From Anadara kagoshimensis (Eukaryota; Mollusca; Bivalvia; Arcoida; Arcidae), in contig CM037869.1 of the NCBI GenBank assembly GCA_021292105.1, forward strand, positions 47,490,447 to 47,554,446: DNA of 64,000 nucleotides, in the 5' to 3' direction. Positions 36,111 through 50,000 of this stretch are shown here, in pieces; positions within the stretch are counted from its first letter, which is position 1; each line of letters starts with the position of its first letter. The translations under genes were made by a program, and so were the position numbers. A model generated the notes under the pieces. It was not told where the DNA came from, did not search any database, and was given only the letters and a program-made list of their open reading frames with translations.

Positions 36111-36774
36111 GGCCCCATAAACTACTTGGATACACTGCGTGACGCTGTTTTAATTAAGGGGGGTAGTATATTCCTCATGTATATCGATATTTTTATTGAG
36201 TTTGAGAAAGAAATATCAAAACAATCCTATTAAGGCAGTCCTTAATACACCAAGAAAATAAGAAGTTGATGTGATGATTTAGTGGAATGGAATTTTATAT
36301 CAAGGCAATCGGTTATGGATGGTGGTGGGGGGGGGGGGGGGGGGGGAGGGGAGCAAGAGTGTCCGGAACTAAGAAATCTTCTCAGACCAAGATCTGTCCT
36401 ATTCAAACCTAGGCGATGAGAGAGGCTCTGTAATTCATAAGCTCGCACTTTAGACCGCTTGGCCACAGTGGTCCCAGATACTACAGAAATCCGACTGTTT
36501 AGACCATTCGGTCACCAGGGTCCCATAAACTACAGGGATACACCTGTCTGACACAATTTAAATTACGAGGATGGTATACTATTATTCTATATATTTATTG
36601 ACATTTTCATTAATTTCAAGAAGGAAATGTCAAAACAAACCGACTTATCAAAGTCCATCCCTTATATTAAAGTTATATAATGAAGTGACCTACAAAACCA
36701 ATTACTGACCGATTTGATATAAGCAAAAGAATCCTAACTAGGGAGGAAAACACCATTACTCAATCCATTTAGAG

Positions 36775-36960
36775 TTTAGTAATGGTATTTATTACGCCGG
36801 TCTTGAAGATTCTTTCGCTAATATCGAGGCGGTCAGTTCAGGGATTGCGGAGGAAAGTAGAGTGCCCGGAAAATATCTACCTTCGGCAAGCTAACTGACA
36901 AAATTGCACACACTAGTATCTGTACCGAGTGGGGTTCGAACATAGGTGGTGAGAGGATCC
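36775..36960 (-). mobile_element. Second-family SINE fragment
   Basis: Contains tatcgaggcggtcagttcag, ggcaagctaactgacaaaat and gtggggttcgaacataggtg. Confidence 0.55.
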
Positions 36961-37550
36961 AGAAAGCAAAGAAATGCACTGCGTGACACCGTTTTAATCA
37001 TTCTAATTGATAATTTCTTTTATCTAACATTAGACTAGTTTTTCTATCTGATTTGGCGTATACAATGACGTCATTACTACAGAACATGTCATAACATAGT
37101 TCAGTGGTTTTCTGTGGTAAAATGTAATTTTTTTCACATAAAGTCTTGTTTTTTATCATTTTAAATAACCTAATAGGAAATGTTAAATAAATACAGTGTG
37201 TATGTACAACCCTTCGTATCAGGTCTCGTCATTTTTTCGTAGCTGTATCACAACTCGTGGCGTAAGCGCGACTCGTAGTGATACGACTAGGAAAAAAGGA
37301 CTCGACCTGATACCGACATGTATTTATTTTGAGAATGAAATGTCACAACATCCTCATTTAGTTCTATCCCTGATTGTTTGTGCAATGTACAAGCGGCCTA
37401 CAAAAATAATTAGGGTACCACGCGTACGTATAAACCCACACGAAATGTACTCTACATGTCCAACATGAAACCTACACGAAATACATGTTGCTTGTGATAG
37501 TCGTTGAAATGTCATTCAAAAACTATTTCTAATATAACACTACATTTCAG

Positions 37551-37758
37551 TACAGACTTGTCTAAAAATTTAACACTGAGCTAACGAAAAGCTCGGCTGT
37601 CAAGTGGCTGAGATATGGGCAGCTAGTGACCGAAAAGCTTCTGAGAGATAGATAGCAGCTGCCAAAAATCTGTCGGGATATAACTAAACGGGCCGAATGA
37701 GATGGTGATTCCGGGTACTTCTTCGTTAGCTCGGTGTTAAACTTTCAACAGTCCTGTA
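37551..37758. mobile_element. TACAGACTTG-family inverted-repeat element
   Basis: tacagacttgtctaaaaatt to gttaaactttcaacagtcct with terminal GTA; interior aacactgagctaacgaaaag. Confidence 0.65.
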
Positions 37759-37778
37759 TTGTACATATGTATATACAG

Positions 37779-38383
37779 TACAGACCTGTCAGGTTGAGTT
37801 GAGTAATTGTGTTTAACGTCCCAGTCAAGAATATTTTACTTTTATCGAACAGACCTGGAGAAAGTTTAGCACTGAGCTAACAAAAAGGAATGTCTGAGTA
37901 GCCGAGATATGAAAAAGCTGTGAAAAATATCTAGAAAACAGCTGCAGAAAAAATTCCCAGATATACACGTACATGGGCGGACATGACCGAGAGGTACTTA
38001 ACTGGCTTTTGAAGTCGAGGGTTGTGGGTTCGAACCTCACTCGGGACTTGGAAATTTTCTGAGATGTTTTTCATCTCCTGCTTATACTAGAGCGGTAAAA
38101 AGATCATTACCAGAATAGTCTTTCGAACGAGACTCAAAACCGAGATCCCGTGTCTCGGAGCACGCTAAACGCGGACACCTCTATAGAATTTAAAAAAAGA
38201 AGAAAGCAAGAAAGAGTAGGCCATCTGTGGCGGCTACATGGCTACAGAGGATGCTTACATATATAAGCTTATGAAACAGACTGATCATGAGCAACAAGAT
38301 AAGGGTACCGAGGAGAGGCTGGGATGAGCTGTCGAATCAGTACTAATTCGTTAGCTTAGTGTTAAACTTTCGACAGGTCTGTA
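37779..38383. mobile_element. TACAGACCTG-family element carrying two inserted SINE pieces
   Basis: The outer ends are tacagacctgtc and cgacaggtctgta. A SINE tail (37790-37848) is bordered by ACAGACCTG at 37780-37788 and 37849-37857. A tRNA-headed SINE piece (ggttgtgggttcgaacctca) lies near 37975-38200. Confidence 0.65.
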
Positions 38384-38871
38384 CTGTATACGAAGGTGTA
38401 CTACTAGATAGTCGCTTTTTTGTTAATTATGCTTTTATGTTTAATGATTTATATTCAATGTTATACATTTTGAATCTGAAATATAAAAACCCAATTAAAT
38501 GTAAAAAAAGTGTTCTACAGCCCTCTGGTTTTGTTCTACATACCGAAAATTAGTTGTTATGAAAAATGACAAAAGTTTTGGTATATACCTGTTTTGTAAT
38601 TCAAGTTCAGGTCAGCAAAACTCAAAGGTTTGATAGGTGATATGATTTTGTTCACAGAAATATCAAAATAAGTACCAATATTACAATACTTGATTTTATA
38701 TTAAAGATAAATCGACTATCTAAGTTATCTGAAACAATAGTAGTCATGACATGTAGTGTTATATAATATGTCAGTTTGACCCAGTATTGTGTTATTCTAT
38801 TTTTTCTATTTCTGACTATTTACTGAGAAATTACCCTATTTCAGCACATTTGTGACACAAACATTCAAAAG

Positions 38872-39059
38872 TACAGTCCAGCCTACTTAAAGGCTACCTA
38901 TATATAAAGGCCACCTGCTTATAAGGCTAGGGCCAGTAGAATTGTATCCCAATTATTCTTTATTCATATTATTTGAACCAGTATATTAAGGCCACCTGCC
39001 CATAAAGACCAATTTTACTGGTTCCCTTTGGTGGCCTTTATAGACAGGTTTGACTGTAC
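38872..39059. mobile_element. ACAGTCAAAC-family MITE
   Basis: tacagtccagcctacttaaa to tagacaggtttgactgta. Terminal TACAGTC/GACTGTA is consistent with a TA target. Confidence 0.7.
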
Positions 39060-39438
39060 TATATTTTCAAATATTTTGGAAATTTGGCAACTAACAATTT
39101 TAAAAGTAAGATAACCTAGTGTAGATAAATAAATAAATAAATAAATAAATAAATCATGAAATAAATAATGTTTAATACCTCAAAAGATAATTATAAAAAT
39201 GTATAGCGTCAGCAAAAACATGTATGGCGAACTACAAAACTATGAATTGGCTAACAGAATATATTAAATTGTTGAAACTTTCATATATATCCACACCACT
39301 AAAAATATTTATTTAGATTCCTTGGATTCATTACAACGAATCGTGCGGGAAAAGTTTAATTTATAACTTAATAAATTGTTATAACTTGAAAAAATATAGT
39401 ACTTTAGTGTGCCAATATATGGCGTATACAGTTAACAT

Positions 39439-39660
39439 TAGACTTGCACACGTCCCTATATTAAATTATTAATTTTAGTATCTTGCCCCTTTAAAACTAT
39501 TACAGAGATCAACTGACAAAAGTCAATTTACTATCAAAACCTAGGAATATATTCCTAGGTTTTGATAGTAAATTGACTTTTGTCAGTTGATCTCTGTAAT
39601 AGTTTTAAAGGGGCAAGATACTAAAATTAATAATTTAATATAGGGACTTGTGCAAGTCTA
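39439..39660. mobile_element. 222-bp near-perfect palindromic element with 9-bp flanking repeat
   Basis: The two halves are reverse complements over about 110 bp each with roughly one mismatch, meeting at the centre CTAGGAATATATTCCTAG. The ends are TAGACTTGCACA and TGTGCAAGTCTA. AGTTAACAT flanks it at 39430-39438 and 39661-39669. A 9-bp duplication is the Mutator-like signature, so this is plausibly a fold-back MITE of that type. Confidence 0.8.
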
Positions 39661-39967
39661 AGTTAACATCCTTCGAAGAAATTGTGAAAAGGAAAGGTTT
39701 AATACAGGAAATGGCTGTCTCCCAATGAGAATGCACATGGTAGATGTGTAGTGGTATGGGTAGCTCAGTTGGTAGAGCGGCATCATGTCACGTTTAGTGC
39801 TTGATGTCCCGGGTCAATCCTCTGTCCATATTTTTCTCTTTTCACAAACCCCAGCAAGTAAAAAATTAAAATGGGGGTTTAGTGGGCTGATTAATCGGAC
39901 TAGTATTTGCCAATTTCTATTCCAAAGATAACCATAACAAACGCCGAAATGAAGTCACCTCGGAATG

Positions 39968-39969
<2 letters not shown>

Positions 39970-40021
<52 letters not shown>
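39970..40021. repeat. (GA)n microsatellite
   Basis: About 26 GA units, 1 kb upstream of the neuroguidin start codon. Confidence 0.9.
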
Positions 40022-40025
<4 letters not shown>

Positions 40026-40955
40026 AACATAGTGGAAAAGGCATCATCTGGGCACGAATTTATACGTCTTCAGATTAATCGTTTTACATAAGTTTTTAAT
40101 GATCAGAAACAAAACCAAAAGCCAATCCTGTCGTTTGCTTATTTTATTTTATTTTCGGAAACTAGAAAGCACGTAAACCTCACAAATCCGGATCCATCAA
40201 TGAATTTCCGGATTCAGTTTTACTTTTACTTACATTTATTTACTTCCGACATAATCACACGTGTTGTATTTCAGTGTTTAGTTTCACTTATCTATCTATA
40301 TTCGACAATAATCTTTGTTTAATTTCAATCGATTTCGCAGTGTAACCATTTTGAAGTGTACATAATACTCGTTGCTAACATGTAAATAGGCAAACTACAC
40401 GTATGACAGAGGAAAACGGTTGGACAGTTGGTGAAATCTGACTTTGTGACTGTCCTGTTCGTTTGTTAAATTGTCGGGTAGGTCTAAGTAATGGACGTTG
40501 CTGGGCGGTACTATTGTGGGAATCACTCTATAATTTTTTTTATGATAGTTCCTCATTTCAATTTTTGTCTTGTCCCCAATAAGACAAAATTAAGATAGGT
40601 ACCCAACTGTCTATAGTGAGCTGATTAGTCGGACCATATGTTAGTGACGGTGAATTACACACAGAATTAAAAGATAATCCAATCTAAACCTGAATAAAGT
40701 TATATATTCGCTGTAACGTGTAATTGATATGATCATAGTATAATAATTTTGTAGTTTCATTGACCAAAGGCCAGTTTTCTTTCACGAATTTTAGTCATTT
40801 CGTACCATATCGGAAAACATTTCATACCATATTTTTTGGCCATTGAAGATTAATGAAGTGTGAATTATACATCTGTTATGGATGTGTATCAACAACATGG
40901 TAAAATTTCAAAGCTCTTTCTGTTAATCATTTTTTTATAATTTTGTTTCAGGAAA

Positions 40956-40997
40956 ATGGATCAAAACATTGTAAAAGCCTCAGAGTTTTGGAAAGTA
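40956..40997 (+). pseudogene. Degenerate tandem copy of the neuroguidin first coding exon start
   Basis: About 117 bases upstream of the true first coding exon, the same stretch appears again: a pyrimidine-rich tract, tttcaggaaaATGGATCAAA and the start of the exon. It reads MDQNIVKASEFW instead of MDQDILKASELL. A one-base deletion (gagttttgg against gagcttttgg) shifts the frame right after the conserved ASE. The surrounding intron sequence (gctnTTTCTGTTAAT plus a T-run) is duplicated too, so this is a local DNA duplication of roughly 40912-40997 onto 41008-41116. It is probably non-coding, though its ATG and splice-like ends could still be used in the 5' UTR. Confidence 0.75.
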
Positions 40998-41072
40998 AGG
41001 CAAAATTCCTAAGCTGTTTCTGTTAATTTTTTTATTTGTTTTTTAGTTTCAGGAAACGATTCCTACAGGAAA

Positions 41073-44000
41073 ATGGATCAAGACATTCTGAAAGCCTCAG
41101 AGCTTTTGGAAAGTATCCAAAGTAATTCAGCAGATGTTATAAAACAAGTCAACAGTATGATACAAACAGCTAAAAAACAAAGTACAACTAAGGTAAGCAC
41201 CTTTTTCATTTACTAATCTCTTAATCTTCATGTACTTATCTTCTCTTAATCTAATCCTGATGGTAGAGTGGTCTAAAGTACATACTTTTGGGTCACAATG
41301 TTTCTTGCCACCTATTTCAAATCCCACTTGGAACAGATCCTAGTGTGAGAAAGTTTGTCAGTTCTTAAAACTCTTAATTTTGCTATAAGTGAAACAATCT
41401 TGGCTGTCGCATAAGAGATTTACTAATTTATGAATTAGGCAAATGGAGTGTAGTAATGGTGTTTTATGCCCCAGCCATGGTTCTTTCACTCATATCAAGG
41501 TGGTATGTTCTGGGATGGTGGAGGAAACCACAGTGTCCCTCAAGAGAATACCACTGATCTTTAGCAAGCGAACTGACAAACTTTCTCAAAACTATGATTT
41601 GAACCTAGGTGATAAGAGGTACTGTGATCTATAACATGCACTTTAGACCACTCAACCACATATACCCTGAAGTTTTCAATTAGAACATTTTCAGAGAAAC
41701 CCTCTCTATATATATTACTCAGAACTTGTTGATTGGAAACTGGAAAAAAATTATTCAAGTTGTCAAAATAATATAAAATGTTCCATTTCTTATCAGCTGT
41801 TTCAACATAAGATTTATGTATTATACCTCCTCCCCTGCAAACTAGTTTGTCGATCTGTCCATCTGTATTTGTTGTTCGTGTGAAATTTTTTCTGGCCAGT
41901 ATCTCATATTTGCATTGGATGACTATCACAAAACTTCATACAAATAATCTTCATTGTCCAATTATTGATTTATTTTACAGGGTATAAGTTTTTTGGAAGT
42001 CAAACATCAGATGTTATTGAGTTATGTAATCAACTTAACCCACACATTGCTGAAGAAGACCAGTGGACAGTCTATCATAGATGATAAAGCCATAGATAGA
42101 ATGGTTGAAATCAGAACAGTAAGTTTTCCTGCTTGATTAGAGTGAAATGAATGTGTTACCCAACAGTGAAGATTCTTTCACATATCCAGGCAGTTCATTC
42201 ATTGATGGTGGAGAAAACCAGAGTACCCAGAGAAAACAGCATGTACACTGACAAACTTGTAACATTATCACTACCCTGTTAATAATATGAAGCTTTGAAA
42301 GTTATCTCTCTTTAATTGGATCATTAATTTGTTAAGAATTATCTCTCTTGAACGCCTGTATATCTTTATGTGAACCCCAGAGAATAAAAATAAAAACATG
42401 CCAGTCACAACCACGAAATCATGTTCATGTTTTCTTGTTTAATTACATCCATATTGGAACCACCCAGCCATTACATTGCTTACACTAGGATTTGTATCTG
42501 TAATGTATTCAAAGTATTTACTATTTATTGGTTACAGTTTTTGTAGTCCCTCTTGAGAATGTTTCGTACGACTCGTAAAGCTGATTCTATGCCCCTCAAC
42601 CCCCTTGTATATTAACACAATCATTGTGATTGCCTTCCTTCCTGCAGAGTTGAAAGTTCTATCTCGTCAAATATTATTTATTTGTGTTAACTTATGTTAT
42701 TTTTTTCCAGGTTTTAGAGAAAATGAGACCCATTGACAAAAAGTTAAAATATCAGATTGATAAAGTCATTAAAACAGCTGTTACAGGGGCATCAGGTAGG
42801 TTATCAACCACAAACATACCGTTCCATGTCCAAATCACAATCCTTTAAGCACTATGTGGCATTTTAGGTTATACAAGTAAAATTCCACTATGTAGGGAAG
42901 TCAGGCTGGGTGCTCTGGAAAGATAAGCATCATCTGTTTATCTAGCTAGCTACACCTGCTACATGTGAAATCAAAATGAGAATGAAACGAACATGGAACT
43001 ATGTAACGTAAAATATATCAAGGACAATATTGGACACAGTGCCAGGGAAAAATCAACAGGTCCATTGATGACCACAGTCCAAAATTGAAAGTTTCATCAG
43101 GGACTAAAAATTTTCCTTATAATTGTTGATGTGAGACATGCAAGTAGCTTGGACCAATATATTTTTCCTGATACTAGGACCAATGGGTAATATATATCTA
43201 AATTTAGAATTTTAACTAACTTTGTCATTTCACTGGTCAGTGGTTTTCTCTGGGTACTCCAGTTTTATCCGACATCCCAGAGCTCACTGTCTCAGTACAA
43301 ATGAAGAATCTTGACTGGCAAAAAACCATATTACTTCACAGTAAAAACTTTTACACTGCACTCATGTTTTAAAGATTTGGTCAGACTCAAACTTTCATAA
43401 GTCCAAAGAAAGTTTTAGCATTCTGACTTACAAGTCCTTAGTGGCTGCAAGTGAATTTCTTGTGTACATGTAGTTGATATGTTGTAAAATCTTGATATTT
43501 TATTATCTTCTCTTTACAGAGAGTTCAGATCCACTAAGATATAAAGCTAATCCTGATAATCTCGTCAGTAAGGTAAGTACTACTAATATTGCAATAAAAA
43601 ATTATCATGGCTTTGTTTTCTTATCCCCACCTTTCGAAGAAAGAGGGAGATATAAAATTTGAGTTTCTGTCCGTCCATTTGTCCTTTCTTCTGTAATTCT
43701 TGTCTGTGCAAATTCTCCAAAACTATAAAGCACTATTTCATGAAACTTAATGCAAGGCGTCAACATTGATCGGAGATATGCATATTGTTAACACGAGTTG
43801 GTATGCTCATTTTCCTGGGAGTTATTGCCCTTTGAACCTTAGTACAAATCACAAAAATGGAACCAATTGACATTTACTTGTTTTAATTGGAATTTGTAGC
43901 ATTCTTTTAGTATATATTATTTAACATAATTATAAAACATGGTCATGATGGTATCAAAAGCTTTTCTTGATGAAATTTGAACAAAGACTGCTGGTATGCC

Positions 44001-47000
44001 TGTTTATGATTTTAAATTAAAACTTTTGTTCATTTTGTTAAATACAAATGTATATATGAAAATAAAATTATGGTAAGATTATCTATTTACAATTTTCTAT
44101 TATCATTTTCTTACAATATTACATTCATAATATTTTATAAAAGTTTTCAGCATGCATATGACATACATGTATTAGTACTGGATACAACTGGAAATAACAC
44201 CTAACTGTGTAAAACCTGTCCATATTGGTCACCTGTCTATAGTGGTCATTTTGGCCTGGTCCAGCAGCTGACTACTATAGACATGTTTGACTGTACCTGT
44301 TCAATGTGTGGTTTTTTCTGATTACTCTGGTTTCCTTCACCATACTATATCTGACATATGTGAAATAGGCTTGAGCTGGAATGTAAAATACCATCCCAAC
44401 CAACATATAGCTACATTTAAATGTATTTCAAATTTAAGGCCAAGCAAAAAAGTTATGCTTCCTATTTCCTGACTGACCCTATTTTAATATAACCGGCCCC
44501 TCAAGATTTCAGAATATACAGCTTTTGGCTTTTTTCTGAAAAAGTATGCAGCAATAATAAAGAAGAAAATAATTAAGTTTTTACATATACAGAAGTGAAT
44601 GATCTTGAAGTAACATATATCAGTTTTCTTTTTTAACATTTCCTCTCACTTTGCCAATGATACAAACAATTTCTGGAAAAAGAGTAAAAAACTTTCTAAC
44701 CCCATTTTGTTTTTGAGAGTGAAATCTAAAACACATATTTTTAGTTTGGCATAATTCTTTGCGAACAATATGTTTTCATAATTCTTTAATTAATTACATA
44801 TATATATATCAGTTTTAATTTTACAGTACTAGATGGCTGTTTAAGAATACAACTCCTCATCAGTAGTGCTTGGACCAAAATTGTGAAACCAAAATTTTTT
44901 CCCCAAATTGTTGAAAAGATTCTTAAAGGACCAAAATATATTTTACCAAATTTAGCCAAGGAAATACTTTGCATGAGGAAGTATACCTTAGTTTTTGAGT
45001 AATTAAATATTTTAACTAGCAGCAAATTTTGACAATAGTATAACTGATAACATCTATATATTGTTTTAATTTGTATAGTTAGATGAAGGTGGATCTGACA
45101 GTGGTTCTGAGGACGACGACGATGACGAAGACAACAAGAATAAACCCAAGTTATATGTACCACCAAAACTAGCACCTGTTCACTTTGGTAAGTTATCTTC
45201 TCTAGAAAGCATATAAAAATCAAGAGTTGTGATTACGAATGCACATTTGCAGATGTTTTCCAAAACCCACAAAAATACCAAATTTTCCCCTTTTGTCTTA
45301 TAAATTACTCTTACGGAAGTGAAAAATATGTCATCCGTTTTCACTTGCTACAGATCCTACTGTGAGAAAGTTGAAGGTTTAGAGTTTGAAGACATAACAC
45401 CTTAATAAAAAGGTCACTGCTGCCTAAGTAGGCTGCCATTTATGTGATGCCAGGGTTCGCACAGTCTTGAAAAGTGCTTAAAAAATGAGCCCTGACCGGA
45501 AAAGTCCTTAAACATGAGTAAAATCAAGCAGAGTCCTTGAAAAGTCCTGGAATTTTAAAATTAACCAACTTGAAACTCGCGGTAAAAATGCAGCTGCAAC
45601 GTTTGTATAAATAAAAAAAAACATTGTGTTATCCCTCGTCTCAGTCAATATCATTTGTGAGTCTACCACTTGTAGCGGAAGAATTCTGGGTGGTGTTTCA
45701 ATACAAGAAGGAAACTACAGAGAATAAGATGCACAATTTGATTTCAGTGGTCAAAAATACCAATTTCAGAGTCCTTGAAAAATGGTCAGAGGGTCCTTGA
45801 AAAGTCCTTAAAAAGTCTTTGAATTTTATCAGGCACTGGCTGTATGAACCATGGATGCTCTTTGACATTTATACTACCACTACAGTAGTGCAGTGGATAG
45901 AGTGTTCTCTCCATATAGCATTTAGAAATAAAAGCCATTTGACCCTTCAGAAGAGACCTCAATGACTACTGATACACCATTTGCACATGCATAAAATGGT
46001 AAAGAACTCACTATGCACATTGTCTGAGTGAACTGCAAAGGTAACAATTTCTGCTACTTCACCTACAGCTGGTGACATCTCGATATAAGTGAAACATTCT
46101 TTACTGGGACATAAAAACCACATACAAACAATTAATCTTTTACATTTGCTATTTCAGATGGTGATGAGAAGGATAAACAAGAAAAAGCTATTGAAAATGC
46201 TAAGAAGAGAGCACTAAGCAGTTCAATGATTCGGGAACTACGGCAGGAATATCAAGAAGGACCTGATGAGATCAGGGTAAATATGAGAGTATAAAGGTCA
46301 AATTTGTATGCCATAGCAGTTCCACCTAGGGCTGGATCAATATACCGGTACTCATAAATCGATTTAGCCCGGTTTTTAGCTTCCAGATATGATATGGTTT
46401 TGCATTTTACATCATACCGGTTCAAAGGGGAACAACTCATACAGATGAAAAAATTCGAAACTTCCGTTTTACTAGCTTTACATTGAACTGTAAACGTATC
46501 GCCTACTGCTTAGTGCTAAACTAAAGACCAAGCTGTCATAACGAAAATCGAAAGTGTGGAACAATTTTTCCAAAACTAATGAAAAAATGTATTGTGCAAT
46601 TTATGAAAAGCCGAAGTCGCAAGCTCCGGAGGAACAACAAATATGTAACTAATAAATAGTAATATAAAAGCAATCAAGATTTTAACAAGTTTAGAAGTTA
46701 GTGCTTGAAAGTTGAAACCCTGTTGTACTATATCGGCAATACATATTGGATATCGGTTTATCCGTATTGCAATACATATCGTATCGATTTCTCCCTGGTA
46801 ATACCCGGGCCTAGTTCCACCATGTTGGTTGTACTAGATGGACTTTTAGTATGACCTGTAGTTCACTAAAAGCAATAGCTGAGTCAAACAGGAATGAAAG
46901 GATATAGTAAAACTTTTGTTACCTAGTTTTGGTGCATAGTAGATGAGTACTAGTTGTCTAGTTTCAAAAAGACGGAAAAATGACAAAAATGCTATTATAG

Positions 47001-50000
47001 AAATAAAAAATGGTAAAACTATTTAAAAAGAGTACATAGTTTTAATGACAAACATCTCAGTTCAAATTTGTCATGTATTACATAAACTCAACTGTAACAA
47101 CTTGACTTGAATGATATTTTCAAAACAGCAATGACAGTGTGGTACATGCATGTGTTTTAATTTGAGTTATCTCCCATTACAGTTTTCCCTACTGATATAC
47201 TATTTCTCTTATTGTCAATTGATTATTTATTGCTGACAAGTGAAAATTAAGTAGTTCAGTTTCCACTTATTCATCATCATCTAACATCTAAATGAAAAGT
47301 CCGAATTTTTAGTATTTTTGGAAAAAATGGGAAAAATCTGTCTAATTTGACCTTTTCATTTTATCCATCTGTTTATTCATTTTTATGGTACAAATCCTTC
47401 AAAAACGTCCAATTGGTCAGCCTGAGACTATGCTGTATATGTCTGTTGCGAGAGCTTACACACTCAGATTAAAGGTTGATTGAAGATAATTTGTAAACAA
47501 ATATCTACATGTACATGTCAGTGTAATCTTTTTGTAGGAATCAAGAGATTTACACAGATTTAAAGAAGACAAAAAAGCAAAAGAAAGAGAAGAGTAAGTT
47601 ATCTAGTCACTATCACAGTAAATATTATTACACCTCATGTAAAAATCTAACAATATCATTGGATGAGAGTTATGGAACAATTTGTATACTGGCACATAAA
47701 ATTTATAAGGTTGCATGACCATGTGGCAGTATTTTTGTTCCAGTTGCCTCCCTTCCTGAAACTTAAACTGAATTGCTTCAGGGCTTTGATCAAAATATGT
47801 GCTTACCGGTATGAGACCGTTTGATTGCTAATGATGTTATTTACATTGGAGGAACTGCATATGTAACATAACTGCTTCTTCTTAATGACAATTTGTACTT
47901 TCACCCTTTTAGAAAAATTATATTATATATCTTCAAACAACTGCATTAGGTCAATCGAACAATAAAATGATATTTGTTAATGCTTTATGCACTCTAGCAG
48001 TTTCCTTACATCTTTGCCCTATCTTCATCAAGTAGGCGACGAACGAATCTTTTGATGAAAACTACCGGTACATGTAAATGAGATCAGTTTTGTATTTGGG
48101 TCATATGGAATAAAAAATAAGTCATACAAAACACTCTTGACAAGTTGTCATCAAACTTGTCCAAAATGATCTGTGATTATGTTCGTAATTCTGTAATCCT
48201 GGGTCATAAAGTAAGTCAACAAACTAAATATTGTAAGAGAACATTTTACTTACATGTATATTGAGATGGCAAGTTTTTGAATAGGAGTTAAAACTGTGAT
48301 ATTTAGAGAAAATCTACCTATCTCTGGCAAGGGAACTCTGTGAGTTTCCTGTATATATCACGTATATTGTGCTCAAAGTGTAAAAAAAATGGGGTGAAAG
48401 CTTATTAATTTTCTAAATTATCTGCAATTTCAGACAGTCTAGTTTTAAATATTTGCTTTATTTGTAGATATGAAGAAGATCATTTTGTGAGGTTGTCTGT
48501 GTCTAAGAAGGAAAAGGTAAGTTGAAGTTTGTAGCATGTAGTTCAGTTGGACATTGGACTGTAAAGGTCGTGGGTTTGAATGCAGATTGGGACATTTTGT
48601 GACCTTAAGCAAGTTACTTTATTTCACAAAAATGGTATTTTTCATTTTCACAATTTGGCTATTTTGACCACTAATTTTCACAATAACAAGGGCCCTGGCC
48701 CCAATCACAAATGATTGTGAAATATGATTGTATTTTTATGATATCATAACTTCATTTTTTGATGTAAAAAATACCCCTTATAAATAGAGCTAGTGTAACA
48801 GTGTCCAAAACACTTATCATATTACAGTAAAACATGTTTATAATGAAGCCTTAGGGGCTCTATTTTAACTTCATTATGAAGCAATTTTGTTATATTGTTA
48901 TATATAGACTTATACAGAGGAGCATACCGGGCCTAATTTTTGACTTCATACTGTCCATGTAATAGGTGTAAGCATGTTCGTTATATCCGTGTTTTACTGT
49001 AATTTTCTTTATATTCGTGTATTACTGTTATTTTTATTTTTTTTTATTTTTTTTTTGTTATTAGAAAACTATTTTTGCTGTATTGTAATTTGTCTTGAAC
49101 ATTTCGTCATTTGGCTGTTTATGTGCTGTTTATGATTAGTTATTTCTTTTTAATTCAGAATGCCAGTAAAAGGATGGGTACAATGTCATCATTAAATAGT
49201 ATTACACAGTTTGATGATATAACAGCCCTCATGGAAGGAGGATTGTCTCAGCAGGTAATTATTTGTAAACAGGAAGGGGTGAAGTAGAGTGGGGTGGAGT
49301 AATCACATATTATACCCTGGTCCAGATTTTTTATTCACTTATGCCCAGGCCAAGATTCTTTCACTTATATTGTAGTTGTCAGTTCTGGGATGGTGGAGAA
49401 TGGTGTATAATGCCTGGTCAAGATTTTTTTCACTTTTTTTGAGGTGGTCAGTTCTGGGATGACGAAAGAAAAAGAGCTATATAAGGAGTTGATTTATATG
49501 TTTGAGGCTGAATTCTTTCACTGATATAGAAGTTGTCAGTTCTAGAATGGCGGAGAAAAAACACTGTATCAGAATTGGAGTGGAATGGAGTGATTTTGTT
49601 TTATGCCCCAGACAAGATCATTTATATGGAAGTTGTCAGTTCTGGGATGATGGAGAAAAAAACACTTTATGAGAATTAGAGTTGAATGAAGTGATTTAGT
49701 TTTACACTCCAGACAAGATCCTTTATATTGAAGTGGTCAGTTCTGGGATGATGGATAAAAGAGAACTATATATGGATTGAAGTGGATTAATTGTGATATA
49801 CACCCCAGTATGATCCTTTTATTTTATATATCAAGATGGTCAGTTCTGAAATAGTAGAGAACATCCGAGTGTCCGGAAAAAACCCACAAAACTTCAACAA
49901 GAGAACTGACAAAGATTTAAACAGGAACGAACCAAGGTTCAATTCTGCCTTGGTGTTTGTTGGACCAAAACCATAGCTATTATTGTAAATCTCAAAACTT

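Noticed and set aside
39755-39820. tRNA-like sequence (gtagctcagttggtagagcg ...)
   Set aside because: An A box is present but the B box is degraded (ccgggtcaatcct) and no cloverleaf forms. It is a SINE head, not a tRNA gene.
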